A DNA stretch of 38,019 nucleotides from contig CANHBC010000009.1 in assembly GCA_947458835.1 (NCBI GenBank), positions 1-38,019 on the forward strand, read 5' to 3'. Below, one piece after another: positions 25,402 through 33,271 of the stretch. The notes under the pieces were generated by a model. It had not been told where the DNA came from. It worked only from the letters and a program-made list of their open reading frames with translations, and did not search any database. Every line of letters starts with the position of its first letter. Positions within the stretch are counted from its first letter, which is position 1. Made by a program: the position numbers and the translations under genes. This DNA is from Betaproteobacteria bacterium. Its GTDB lineage: Bacteria; Pseudomonadota; Gammaproteobacteria; Burkholderiales; CAIKXV01.

Positions 25402-26378
25402 GCTGCGTGGGCCTGCCGCTGCGCGCGTGCATCGGTGCCTCCGTCGCGGTGGCGGCCGCAGCGACGCTGTCGCCGGTCCATGCGCAGGACTACCCGACGC
25501 GGCCGATCCGGCTGGTAGTGTCGTTCGCCGGTGGTACCGATGTCGTGGCACGCCTGGTTGCCCAGGGCCTGTCCGGCCTGCTCGGCCAGCCGGTGGTGAT
25601 CGACCAGCGGCTGGGGGCCGGTGGCAACATCGCGCACGAGGCGGCCGCGCGCGCGGCGCCGGATGGCTACACGCTGCTGATGTCCGGGTCGCCGCTGGTG
25701 CTCAACCCGCTGCTCAACCCGCGCGTTCGCTACGACCCGGTGAAGGATTTCATCCCGGTGGCGATGGTGGCGTCGATTCCGCGCGTGCTCGTGGTCCATC
25801 CCTCGGTGCCGGCCCGGAGCCTGAAGGAACTCGTTGCCCTCGCGCGCCGGCATCCAGGCAAGCTCAACTACGGCTCCGGCGGCGTGGGATCGACGCCGCA
25901 CCTGGCGACCGAACTGCTGCAGTCGCTGGCAGGCATGAAAATGCTGCACGTGCCCTACAAGAGCGCGACGATCGCACTGGCCGGTGCGATGGCCGGGGAG
26001 GTAGACGTGGTCGTGGTCTCCTCCGCCAGCGCCGCCGCCTACGTGAAGGACGGTCGCCTGCGGGCGCTCGTGGTGCTCGACCGCAACCGACTGGCTTACA
26101 TGCCCGAGGTGCCGACCGCGGCCGAGCTGGGGTATCCGCAGCTGATGGCGGAGGGCTGGTACGCGCTGCTTGCGCCGCGCGACACGCCCGTGGCCATCGT
26201 CGAGCGGCTCAACACCGCTGCGGTCAGGGCCATGGGCAGCCCCGAGACGCGCGAGCGGCTGGCCGGCATCGGCGGTGAGCCGATGTCCACCACCGCGCCC
26301 CAGGCCGCAGCGTACATCCGCGACGACATGGCGCGCTGGGCCGGCGTGATCCGCGCCGCTGGCATCAAGGCGGACTGA
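25398..26378 (+). CDS. Bug-family periplasmic binding protein (tandem copy 2)
   Basis: A 326 aa Bug receptor beginning with a GTG that overlaps the stop of copy 1 by four bases (GTGA); an in-frame GTG at 25407 is an alternative. Signal region LRACIGASVAVAAAATLSP, cleavage-like VHAQ, then DYPTRPIRLVVSFAGGTDVV. Residues shared with copy 1 include RLGAGGNIAHEA, LNPLLNP, YGSGGVGSTPHLA, HVPYKSATIAL and WYALLAPRDTP. Differences cluster after PDGYTLLM (copy 1 AAPPVV, copy 2 SGSPLV), in the lobe that contacts the ligand, so a shifted ligand preference is possible. The gene ends only eight bases from the end of the convergent hydrolase gene. Confidence 0.93.
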   Translation: MSCVGLPLRACIGASVAVAAAATLSPVHAQDYPTRPIRLVVSFAGGTDVVARLVAQGLSGLLGQPVVIDQRLGAGGNIAHEAAARAAPDGYTLLMSGSPLVLNPLLNPRVRYDPVKDFIPVAMVASIPRVLVVHPSVPARSLKELVALARRHPGKLNYGSGGVGSTPHLATELLQSLAGMKMLHVPYKSATIALAGAMAGEVDVVVVSSASAAAYVKDGRLRALVVLDRNRLAYMPEVPTAAELGYPQLMAEGWYALLAPRDTPVAIVERLNTAAVRAMGSPETRERLAGIGGEPMSTTAPQAAAYIRDDMARWAGVIRAAGIKAD

Positions 26379-26386
26379 CCGGCCCG

Positions 26387-27454
26387 CTAGGCGCCGTGCA
26401 GGTGCTCGGCCATCCAGTCGGCCGTCAGCGGGCGGAAGCGGTAGCTGATGTTGAAGCAGACGTGGTTGCCGTCCTCGAAGACCACCAGCTCGGTCGGTCC
26501 CGAGGCGGCCCGCTTCAGGCGCTCACCTTCGGACGGCGGGATCAGCCGGTCGCCGCCACCGAACACGATCAGCAGCGGGCAGTGGATGTTCCGGGCGCGG
26601 CCTTCGAGAGTGAGGCCGGCGACCACTGCGTCCGCCTCGGCCTGCGTGCGGGCATGCGCCCGGGCGGCGAACACCTGCTGCGACACCAGGGGCATCTTCG
26701 GCAGCACCGGTGCGAAGTCGAACGGACCGCAGTTGGCGATGCACGCCTTCAGCCGCGGTTCGCCCGACGCGGCCAGTGGCGCATAGAACGCACCGAGGCT
26801 CTGCCCGACCACACCCACGCGGGTGCCGTCGACATCTTCGCGCTGCAACAGCACGTCGATCACCGCGCCGAGCACCCGGCCCCAGTCGGTGCGGATCGGC
26901 AGCCGGAAGGCGGTCTCGCCCTGTCCCGGGCCGTCGAGCGTGACCGTCGCCAGGCCGCGGTCGAGGAACGCATCGCTCCAGGCGTGCAGCTCCTCCTTGC
27001 AGGCGTCCAGGCCCGGCAGGATCACCGCCACCGGCGCCCTGACGATGCCGCGCGGCCGGCGCAGCCAGCCGACCAGGTGGGTCCCCTCGAACGGAAACTC
27101 GACGCGCAGCATCGGCGGGTCGAGGTCCGGCGCGGCGGCTGCATAGCAGCGCAGCATGCTGTCGTGTGCGGCCCGGTACTCGTCCGGCGCCGCGGCGAAC
27201 AGGTGCTTCGCGTAGTGGTAGTAGATCGCCGCGCGCAGGTGGCTCTCGGCGGCAGTGAGTCGGCGCCCGAGCGCGGCCGATTCAGCTGCATGCCGCTCGT
27301 GGCGCAGCGCTTCCTCGGACCAGACCCGGCACCAGTCCTCCCAGCGCTCGATGGTGGCGGCGAACCGCTGCAGGTCGTTGGGATCTACCCCGGTCGCCAC
27401 ATAGCGGGGGGTGAAATGGGACAGGATCAGGTCCACCATCGGGTCACGGGCCAT
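26387..27454 (-). CDS. Alpha/beta hydrolase of the FrsA / 2,6-dihydroxypseudooxynicotine hydrolase type
   Basis: A 355 aa hydrolase with a helical N-terminal cap (about residues 1-115) before the alpha/beta core. The triad is visible: Ser219 in VVGQSLGAF, Asp302 in FGGGDRLIP and His331 in EDGNHVCF. PVAVILPGLDACKEELHAW gives the oxyanion-hole region. Cap-first architecture and length match the C-C bond hydrolase group that includes 2,6-dihydroxypseudooxynicotine hydrolase, more than simple esterases. The ATG at 27454 has AAGGAGG nine bases upstream; the frame extends further into the divergent promoter region but without a site. It is transcribed away from the cupin gene. The real substrate is unknown. 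Confidence 0.88.
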   Translation of the reverse strand: MARDPMVDLILSHFTPRYVATGVDPNDLQRFAATIERWEDWCRVWSEEALRHERHAAESAALGRRLTAAESHLRAAIYYHYAKHLFAAAPDEYRAAHDSMLRCYAAAAPDLDPPMLRVEFPFEGTHLVGWLRRPRGIVRAPVAVILPGLDACKEELHAWSDAFLDRGLATVTLDGPGQGETAFRLPIRTDWGRVLGAVIDVLLQREDVDGTRVGVVGQSLGAFYAPLAASGEPRLKACIANCGPFDFAPVLPKMPLVSQQVFAARAHARTQAEADAVVAGLTLEGRARNIHCPLLIVFGGGDRLIPPSEGERLKRAASGPTELVVFEDGNHVCFNISYRFRPLTADWMAEHLHGA

Positions 27455-27483
27455 CGGTTGGCGCCTCCTTCGTTGGTCCGGAA

Positions 27484-27489
27484 TATACT
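27484..27489 (+). promoter_or_regulatory. Possible -10 element (TATACT) for the cupin gene
   Basis: TATACT matches the sigma-70 -10 consensus at five of six positions and lies 35 bases before the cupin ATG, in the 70-base divergent gap between hydrolase and cupin. No convincing -35 hexamer is present at 16-18 bases, so an activator may be needed. Position and AT content in GC-rich DNA are the only support. Confidence 0.35.
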
Positions 27490-27524
27490 CGCCCGTACCA
27501 ACGGCCCCAACAGAGGACAGGCAC

Positions 27525-28004
27525 ATGAAGACTTTCCGTCGCGTCGTCACCGGCTTCAACAAGGAAGGCAAGAGCTGCATCAAGTGGGACACGCAGATCG
27601 ATCCGAAGAACGTCCGCCCCGGCTTCGACAACATCCCGCTCTGGGCCACCCGCAAGCTCCCGGCCGAGACGGCCACCGACGATCCGAACACCTGGGAACT
27701 CGGCACCAGCCTGGCGGGCGGTTCGGTGTTCCGGTTCGGCGTGTACCAGCCGGGCAACGTGCCGCGCTGGCATGCCACCGATTCCGTCGACTACGCCATC
27801 TGCATCGCCGGCGAGATGATCATGGAGATGGACGAGGGTTCGGTGCACCTGAAGCCGGGCGACGTCGTGATCCAGCTCGGTACCAACCACAACTGGCGCA
27901 ACCCGGGTACCGTCGACTGCGTGATGGCCTACGTCCTGATTGCCACCGAAGGCGCCAAGACCACCGGCTGGACCGAGCACAACAACGACAAGACCGGCCA
28001 CTGA
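27525..28004 (+). CDS. Cupin-domain protein
   Basis: A 159 aa small beta-barrel protein. The cupin core runs from about residue 65 to 135: VFRFGVYQPGNVPRWHATDSVDYAICIAGEM corresponds to motif 1 (a His and acidic residues, with an altered G-x5-H-x-H pattern), and LKPGDVVIQLGTNHNWRNPG corresponds to motif 2 with a retained His. One His of motif 1 appears replaced, so metal binding is plausible but not certain. AGAGGA at 27512-27517 precedes the ATG at 27525 by seven bases. There is no signal peptide. The divergent neighbour is a C-C hydrolase and the upstream plus-strand genes are Bug receptors and an aldolase, so a role as dioxygenase, isomerase or small-molecule sensor in the same catabolic locus is possible. 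Confidence 0.85.
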   Translation: MKTFRRVVTGFNKEGKSCIKWDTQIDPKNVRPGFDNIPLWATRKLPAETATDDPNTWELGTSLAGGSVFRFGVYQPGNVPRWHATDSVDYAICIAGEMIMEMDEGSVHLKPGDVVIQLGTNHNWRNPGTVDCVMAYVLIATEGAKTTGWTEHNNDKTGH

Positions 28005-28012
28005 CGCCTGCC

Positions 28013-28056
28013 CGGCCGCCGGTGCGCGGACACGTCTGTCCGCGCACCGGCGGCCG
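28013..28056. terminator. Perfect 20-bp hairpin between convergent genes
   Basis: Arms 28013-28032 and 28037-28056 are perfect reverse complements with a four-base loop (CGTC). It starts nine bases after the cupin stop and ends 45 bases before the end of the converging spermidine-synthase-like gene. There is no T tract on either side, so it is a strong stem but not a classic intrinsic terminator; it may end transcripts of both genes or protect their 3' ends. Confidence 0.6.
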
Positions 28057-28101
28057 CGGGTTCGATGGCCGCTGATCCCCTTCCGGGCCGATCAGCAGCG
28101 A

Positions 28102-29028
28102 TCAGGGTCGGGCAGGGCGGGCCGCATCACCGAGCACGGTGCCGGCGCGTTCATGGATATCGGGCTGCCGCAGGCCAAGCCTCACCATGTCCGCGAGGTC
28201 ATGGCGCAGCTGCAACCGGATGTTGAGATCGCGGGCCCGATCGACCGCCTCGGCGGGCGTGGGTACAGCGGTCGAACGGCTCGCCAGCACCAGCCGGTTG
28301 CCCGAGCCGACCACGTCCATCACCGACACCGCGGGGAACACGGACAGGTAGGTCGCCACCATGTCGTCGTACAGCGGGTTGGCGAGGCGTCCCCACATGT
28401 TGGCGACGACCACGCCGTCCTCGGTCAGTGCCCGGTGCACGGCCTGCAGGAACTCCCGGGTGGCGAGTGCATAGGGGACGTCGTGTGCGCTGAACGCGTC
28501 GACCACGATCAGGTCGTAGCGTCCGCGCATCCGTTCGATCCAGCGCCGCCCGTCGCCCACGTGTGCCTTGAGCCGGGCGTCTTCCCGGAATCCGAAGTGC
28601 GACCGGGCGACCTCCACCACCGCAGGGTCGATCTCGACCACGTCGATCTCCGCCCGGGTCAGGTGCCGGTGCAGGAACATCGGCAACGTGCCGCCTCCGA
28701 GGCCGACCACCAGGATGCGGCGCGGCTCGGCTGTCCAGGTGAGCACCGCCGGCAGGGCGCGTGCATAGGCAAGCTCGAGGTGGTCCGGGTCGCCAGGCTT
28801 CACCACGCTCTGGCGGGCGCCGAACATCTCGAAGCGCAGCGACCGCAGGCCGTTAGCGTCTTCGCTGACCACCAGCATGTCGCTGAAGCGCGACGTCGCC
28901 TTGTGGATGACCCGTTCCGGTACCTGGGCCAGCGCGCTGCACACCCAGGCGAGCAGCAGGAGCGCGAGCAGCACGCGCGGGGCGGACGAACCCGGTCGGG
29001 CGGTCCGCAGGCAGGTCGGAGTGGGCAT
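28102..29028 (-). CDS. Spermidine synthase-like methyltransferase-fold protein with N-terminal membrane anchor
   Basis: A 308 aa protein. An N-terminal hydrophobic helix (VLLALLLLAWVCSALAQ, about residues 19-35) acts as signal or anchor, so the catalytic part may be periplasmic. The core has a Rossmann motif ILVVGLGGGTLPMFLHRH, the acidic end of strand 2 in DVVEIDPAVVEVA, AHVGDGRRWI, and the family's DLIVVDAFSAHDVPYALATREF. True polyamine synthases are cytosolic and carry a fuller putrescine site, so an aminopropyl transfer role is doubtful; membrane-linked SpeE-like proteins are common in proteobacteria with unknown substrates. The ATG at 29028 is chosen because it gives the hydrophobic leader; the longer open frame upstream is antisense to the GMC gene. 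Confidence 0.85.
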   Translation of the reverse strand: MPTPTCLRTARPGSSAPRVLLALLLLAWVCSALAQVPERVIHKATSRFSDMLVVSEDANGLRSLRFEMFGARQSVVKPGDPDHLELAYARALPAVLTWTAEPRRILVVGLGGGTLPMFLHRHLTRAEIDVVEIDPAVVEVARSHFGFREDARLKAHVGDGRRWIERMRGRYDLIVVDAFSAHDVPYALATREFLQAVHRALTEDGVVVANMWGRLANPLYDDMVATYLSVFPAVSVMDVVGSGNRLVLASRSTAVPTPAEAVDRARDLNIRLQLRHDLADMVRLGLRQPDIHERAGTVLGDAARPARP

Positions 29029-29151
29029 GGGGCTTCGATTCGGTCGCGCGGGCGGCTGCCGACGATCGGCAGGGCTGCGCTGCACCGGTAGGATAGCAAT
29101 ATCCGCCAACACGTTTGTGCCAGGCACTAAGGCCAAGGGCATCGAGACACC

Positions 29152-30882
29152 ATGCATGAGAACACCTTCGACTACATCATCATTGGCGGCGGCACCGCCG
29201 GCTGCCTGCTGGCCAATCGCCTGAGTGCCAATGCCAGCAAGCGCGTGCTGATGATCGAGGCGGGCCAGCGGGACGACTACCACTGGATCCACATCCCGGT
29301 CGGCTACCTTTACTGCATTGGCAATCCGCGCACCGACTGGCTCTTCCAGACCGAAGCCGAGCCGGGCCTGAACGGGCGCTCGCTGCGCTACCCGCGCGGC
29401 AAGACGCTGGGCGGATCGTCGAGCATCAACGGCATGATCTACATGCGTGGCCAGGCCCGCGACTACGAGCGCTGGGCCGAACTCACCGGTGACGACGCCT
29501 GGCGCTGGGACAGCGTGCTGACCGCCTTCCGGATGCATGAAGACCATTACAAGCTCGACCCGGCCCATGGCCCGGTGAACGAGAACTTCAGGCGTCTGCA
29601 CGGCCACAAGAGCCAGCACTCGGACAGCCAGGGGCTGGCCGGAACGATGGGCGGCGAATGGCGCGTAGAAAAGCAGCGCCTGCGCTGGGACATCCTGGAT
29701 GCCTTTTCCCAGGCTGCGCAACAAGCCGGCATCCCGGTCACCGAGGACTTCAACGGCGGCAACAACGAGGGCGTGGCTTATTTTGAAGTCAACCAGAAAA
29801 GCGGCTGGCGCTGGAACACGGCCAAGGCTTTCCTGCGGCCAACCTGCTATGGCCGCCCCAATTTCGAGATGTGGACCAGCGCGCACGTCTGTCGGCTCTT
29901 GCTTGAAAGGCAGGCCGACGGCAGCCAGCGATGCACCGGCGTCGAGGTCTGGACAGGCGCTGAGAAAGTGCAGGCCCATGCCACGCGCGAGTCGGGCGGT
30001 TTGCAAGGCGAGGTGATCCTGTGCGCGGGCAGCGTGGGCTCGCCGCATGTCTTGCAGCTCTCGGGCCTGGGCCCGGCAGCGCTGTTGCAGCAGCACGGCA
30101 TTGAAGTCAGGCAAGACCTGCCCGGTGTGGGCGCCAATCTGCAGGACCACTTGCAGATTCGCTCGGTCTACAAGATCCAGACCGATGGCCGGCGCAACGT
30201 CACGCTCAACACCATGGCCAACTCGCTCTGGGGCAAGGTTCGCATAGGCCTGGAATACGCCCTGCGCCGCACCGGCCCGATGAGCATGGCGCCCTCGCAG
30301 CTGGGTGTGTTCACGCGCTCTGACGCCAACCAGCCCCACCCGAACCTTCAATACCACGTGCAACCCCTCTCGCTCGACGCCTTTGGCGAGCCGCTGCACG
30401 ACTTCAACGCCTTCACCGCCAGCGTCTGCAACCTGAACCCGAGCAGCCGCGGCACGGTCCATCTCAAGAGCAGCCGCTTTGACGAGGCGCCGGCGATTGC
30501 GCCCAATTACCTCAGTACAGGCGAAGACCGCCAGGTCGCGGCGGACTCCTTGCGCCTGACGCGGCGCATCGTGGGCCAGAGCGCGCTGGCGCCCTTCAGG
30601 CCCGAAGCGTTCAGGCCCGGGCCGCAATACCAGAGCGACGAAGCACTCGCTCGAATGGCTGGCGACATCGCCACCACCATCTTTCACCCGGTCGGCACCA
30701 CCCGGATGGGCCGGGCAGACGACCCGATGGCCGTGGTCGATTCGCACCTCCGGGTGCGCGGCGTGCGCGGCCTGCGGGTGGTCGACGCCGGCGTGATGCC
30801 GATGATCACCAGCGGCAACACCAACTCGCCGACCTTGATGATTGCGGAAAAAGCTGCCGCCTGGATCGCGCGCGGCGAGTAG
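29152..30882 (+). CDS. GMC family FAD-dependent oxidoreductase (choline/alcohol dehydrogenase-like)
   Basis: A 576 aa GMC oxidoreductase that oxidises an alcohol with FAD as cofactor. The N-terminal dinucleotide motif is IIIGGGTAGCLLANRLS (residues 7-23), followed by the GMC signature YPRGKTLGGSSSINGMIYMRG. The C-terminal catalytic region has FHPVGTTRMG with the active-site His and NTNSPTLMIAEKAA. Length is normal. No membrane or signal segment, so cytosolic. Codon choice differs from neighbours (more CAA, TTG, TTT, ATT and GAA), pointing to a different history. No Shine-Dalgarno of note before the ATG at 29152. Choline dehydrogenase itself cannot be claimed; polyethylene glycol, alkanol or sugar-alcohol dehydrogenases share these motifs. 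Confidence 0.93.
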   Translation: MHENTFDYIIIGGGTAGCLLANRLSANASKRVLMIEAGQRDDYHWIHIPVGYLYCIGNPRTDWLFQTEAEPGLNGRSLRYPRGKTLGGSSSINGMIYMRGQARDYERWAELTGDDAWRWDSVLTAFRMHEDHYKLDPAHGPVNENFRRLHGHKSQHSDSQGLAGTMGGEWRVEKQRLRWDILDAFSQAAQQAGIPVTEDFNGGNNEGVAYFEVNQKSGWRWNTAKAFLRPTCYGRPNFEMWTSAHVCRLLLERQADGSQRCTGVEVWTGAEKVQAHATRESGGLQGEVILCAGSVGSPHVLQLSGLGPAALLQQHGIEVRQDLPGVGANLQDHLQIRSVYKIQTDGRRNVTLNTMANSLWGKVRIGLEYALRRTGPMSMAPSQLGVFTRSDANQPHPNLQYHVQPLSLDAFGEPLHDFNAFTASVCNLNPSSRGTVHLKSSRFDEAPAIAPNYLSTGEDRQVAADSLRLTRRIVGQSALAPFRPEAFRPGPQYQSDEALARMAGDIATTIFHPVGTTRMGRADDPMAVVDSHLRVRGVRGLRVVDAGVMPMITSGNTNSPTLMIAEKAAAWIARGE

Positions 30883-30978
30883 ACCCCGCAATTCCCTCGG
30901 CCTCTGGAAAGCCCCCATGCTGGCAGCCGATGGGCCCGGCTGAAGTCATGCCATTGCCAACGAGCCTCAGGGTTCCGG

Positions 30979-31007
30979 ATTGACCGCTGCAGGGCGAGGC
31001 GGTCAGT
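30979..31007. terminator. Weak hairpin between convergent GMC and ABC permease genes
   Basis: Arms 30979-30987 and 30999-31007 form nine pairs (one G-U) with an 11-base loop, in the 141-base gap between the converging genes. There is no T run. It may serve as a bidirectional stop; support is modest. Confidence 0.3.
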
Positions 31008-31023
31008 GGCCGCAGCCCCCAGG

Positions 31024-31641
31024 CTAGCGCGTGGGTGCAGCAGCCAGCCGGCGTCGGACCAGGTCGAGCACTGCGTACAGGGTCTGAAAGGTCAGGACGA
31101 AGAACAGGGTCACGCCCAGCATGAGCAGGGCCTTGTCCCCCATCGAAGGCAGGCGATCGATCTCACGCAGCGTTACGGTGACCGCCTCGACTACGCCCAC
31201 CGCTGCCCCGGTGCTCGAGGACAGCACGGCCACGAAGAAGGCGCGTACCAGGCCGGGCAGGAACAGCAGCGCGGCGGCCCTGTTGCCGGCCCGAATGTGG
31301 TGCAGCGCATCCACCGCGTTGTCGGCCACGTAGCTGGACATGTAGACCGCCATCGACAGCACCACCGAAAGCCAGGGTGTGACGCTGAACTCCCAACTGC
31401 CCAGCGACATCCGGGCCGGCAGGGCGTTGAGCAGGAAGAACATCACCACGAAGGTCGGCGCAGTGCGCATCGGCGCCACCGCAAAGCCTGCCAGCCGGGC
31501 GACTCGACCTCGGCCCAGGCGCAGCCAGGCGATCGGCACGCCGAGCAGCAGACCGCCCGCCAGTGACCACAGGGCGATGCCGAAGTTCACTGCCAGCCCC
31601 GACATGAACTCCGCAATGAAGCCCGGGTGCAGATCAGGCAT
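31024..31641 (-). CDS. Amino-acid-type ABC transporter permease
   Basis: A 205 aa inner-membrane permease of the HisM/GlnP type. About five hydrophobic helices are visible (FGIALWSLAGGLLLGVPIAWL, FVVMFFLLNALPA, WLSVVLSMAVYMSSYVAD, MLGVTLFFVLTFQTLYAVLDL). The cytoplasmic coupling loop is recognisable in DNAVDALHHIRAGNRAAALLFLPGLVRAF, though it lacks the textbook EAA-G-x9-LP wording. The ATG at 31641 is selected because GGAGG is nine bases upstream on this strand; a Met at 31659 has none. It overlaps the end of the binding-protein/permease gene by eight bases. No ATPase gene follows; transcription instead runs toward the convergent GMC gene. Confidence 0.85.
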   Translation of the reverse strand: MPDLHPGFIAEFMSGLAVNFGIALWSLAGGLLLGVPIAWLRLGRGRVARLAGFAVAPMRTAPTFVVMFFLLNALPARMSLGSWEFSVTPWLSVVLSMAVYMSSYVADNAVDALHHIRAGNRAAALLFLPGLVRAFFVAVLSSSTGAAVGVVEAVTVTLREIDRLPSMGDKALLMLGVTLFFVLTFQTLYAVLDLVRRRLAAAPTR

Positions 31642-33271
31642 GCACACCCCCTCCGGCATTCAGGCGCCGGATCCACCACTCGCCCGCCGCTACGACGATC
31701 GAGACCACGACCATGTAGAACACGAGCACCAGGGTGTAGGTGGTGACCCTTTCGCTGGAGAAGGAGGCGATGTCGGTCAGCGCCGCCAGCAGTTCGGGCA
31801 CGCCCAACATCGAGGCGATAGGACTGCCTCGCGTGGCGTTGACCATGAAGCTCACGATCTGCGCCCTGGCGCGTCGCACGGTCGCCCACAACGCGGGTCG
31901 CTGTCCGTCGGGGCCGGGCGGCAGGGTCAACGCCGCCTCGGCGATGGCCTGGCCCGCGTTGCCGCCGTTGAAGAGCCCCAGCACGATGCAGGCGGCCGCC
32001 ACCGACAGCAGCGGGGTCTGCAGGCCGGTGCTGCCGAGCAGCACGCCAGCGAAGACCATCAGCAGCACGATGGGCGTGGACTGAAACGTCATCACCATGG
32101 CGCGGCAGGGCCAGCGTACGGCGCGCCGGCGCGAACCGAGCCCGATGCCGAAGGCCAGCGCCAGCGCGAAAGTGGCGGCCACGGCCCCGGTGACCAGCAG
32201 CAGGGAGTAGCCGACGCCCGACAGGAAGAGGTCCAGGGCAACGCGGGTCTTGAGCATCACCAGCGTCACCTTCACGTCGGCCACCTCCTGCAACCACTGT
32301 TCGAAGGCGCTGATGCGCGGGGCCATGGCGGTGGCCTCGAGCCGGTTGTCGCGCGGGGGCAGCAGGCAGGCGGCCGGGTCGGCCGCGCAGGTCGGGCCCG
32401 ACCACAGCGTGCGCTGTGCCGCCAGGAAAGCCGAGTCGACGCCATGCCGTGCGGCAAGTTCCTGCAAGGCGCCGCTGGCGTGCATCTGCCGCATGGCCAT
32501 GCCGAGCGCCTCGGCCAGGCGCTCGCCGCCGTTTTGCGCCACCGCAGCGCCCCAGGGTAGCGGCGCGAAGCCGAACTTCACTTCGTGGACTTCGGCCAGC
32601 GGAAGCGCCGCCAGGGGCGCGGCGAGGAAGGTGTTGTCCTGGGCCACCAGCGAGCAGCCACCCGAACGCAACTGCTCCAGGAGCGCAGTAGCGCTGTCGA
32701 AGAGCATCAGCCGCGCGCCGCGGCCCGCGAGGTCGGCGTTGGTGCTGTTGCCCACCGACACGCAGACGGTCTTGCCCGCCAGCCCCTCCCAGCCATCCAG
32801 CGCGATGCTCTTCCTGCCTGCGATCAGCGTCTCGGACTGGTAGTAATGCGGTCGGACGAAGCGCGCCTGGCCGTCGCGCTGGACGGTGTGGCCCATGGCG
32901 GCCATGGTCAGGTCCACCCAGCCCTCGCCGAGTGCGGCGATGCGATTGGCTGGCGTGACGGTGATGAAGGTGGCGGTGGCGCCGATCTTCGTGGCGAGGG
33001 CCCGGGCCAGGTCGATCTCGAAGCCGCGCGGAGCGCCGTCCTCAGTGGTGGCAAACGGTGGATACTTTGCACGCACGCCCACCCGCAGAATACCCGTGCA
33101 TTGCACACGGGCCAGCGCGTCGGCGGCCCGTGAACAGTCCACGGGCAGCGGTGGCGCTGGCGTGGCAGCGCTCGCAGGTGCGACCCACAGGGCGAGCCCC
33201 ATTCCGATCAACAGAGCAGCGAGGACCGACCGGGTCACGGCCATGGCCGATGCCCGCGCAGCGCTAGGCAT
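31634..33271 (-). CDS. Fusion of amino-acid-type ABC substrate-binding protein and permease
   Basis: About 545 aa in two parts. The N-terminal third has a signal or anchor (SVLAALLIGMGLALWVAPASAA) and a family-3 solute-binding domain: ILRVGVRAKYPPFATTEDG, RGFEIDLARALA, GEGWVDLTMAAMGHT, then GKTVCVSVGNSTNADL. Paired Cys residues are present in the binding part (DCSRAADALARVQC; ...PTCAADPAAC). The C-terminal half is a permease with helices around SLLLVTGAVAATFALALAFG, IVLLMVFAGVLLGSTGL and VLVFYMVVVSIVVAAGEWW. Such fusions occur in amino-acid transporters (lactococcal GlnP is the known case) but are uncommon in proteobacteria. The start at 33271 overlaps the methyltransferase stop; 33310 and 33244 are alternatives and none has a clear Shine-Dalgarno. 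A heterodimer with the following permease is expected. Confidence 0.85.
   Translation of the reverse strand: MPSAARASAMAVTRSVLAALLIGMGLALWVAPASAATPAPPLPVDCSRAADALARVQCTGILRVGVRAKYPPFATTEDGAPRGFEIDLARALATKIGATATFITVTPANRIAALGEGWVDLTMAAMGHTVQRDGQARFVRPHYYQSETLIAGRKSIALDGWEGLAGKTVCVSVGNSTNADLAGRGARLMLFDSATALLEQLRSGGCSLVAQDNTFLAAPLAALPLAEVHEVKFGFAPLPWGAAVAQNGGERLAEALGMAMRQMHASGALQELAARHGVDSAFLAAQRTLWSGPTCAADPAACLLPPRDNRLEATAMAPRISAFEQWLQEVADVKVTLVMLKTRVALDLFLSGVGYSLLLVTGAVAATFALALAFGIGLGSRRRAVRWPCRAMVMTFQSTPIVLLMVFAGVLLGSTGLQTPLLSVAAACIVLGLFNGGNAGQAIAEAALTLPPGPDGQRPALWATVRRARAQIVSFMVNATRGSPIASMLGVPELLAALTDIASFSSERVTTYTLVLVFYMVVVSIVVAAGEWWIRRLNAGGGVHA

Noticed and set aside
29091..29104. GGATA-GCAA-TATCC inverted repeat between the spermidine-synthase-like and GMC genes
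   Set aside because: Only five pairs, with no second copy nearby; too short to claim as an operator.
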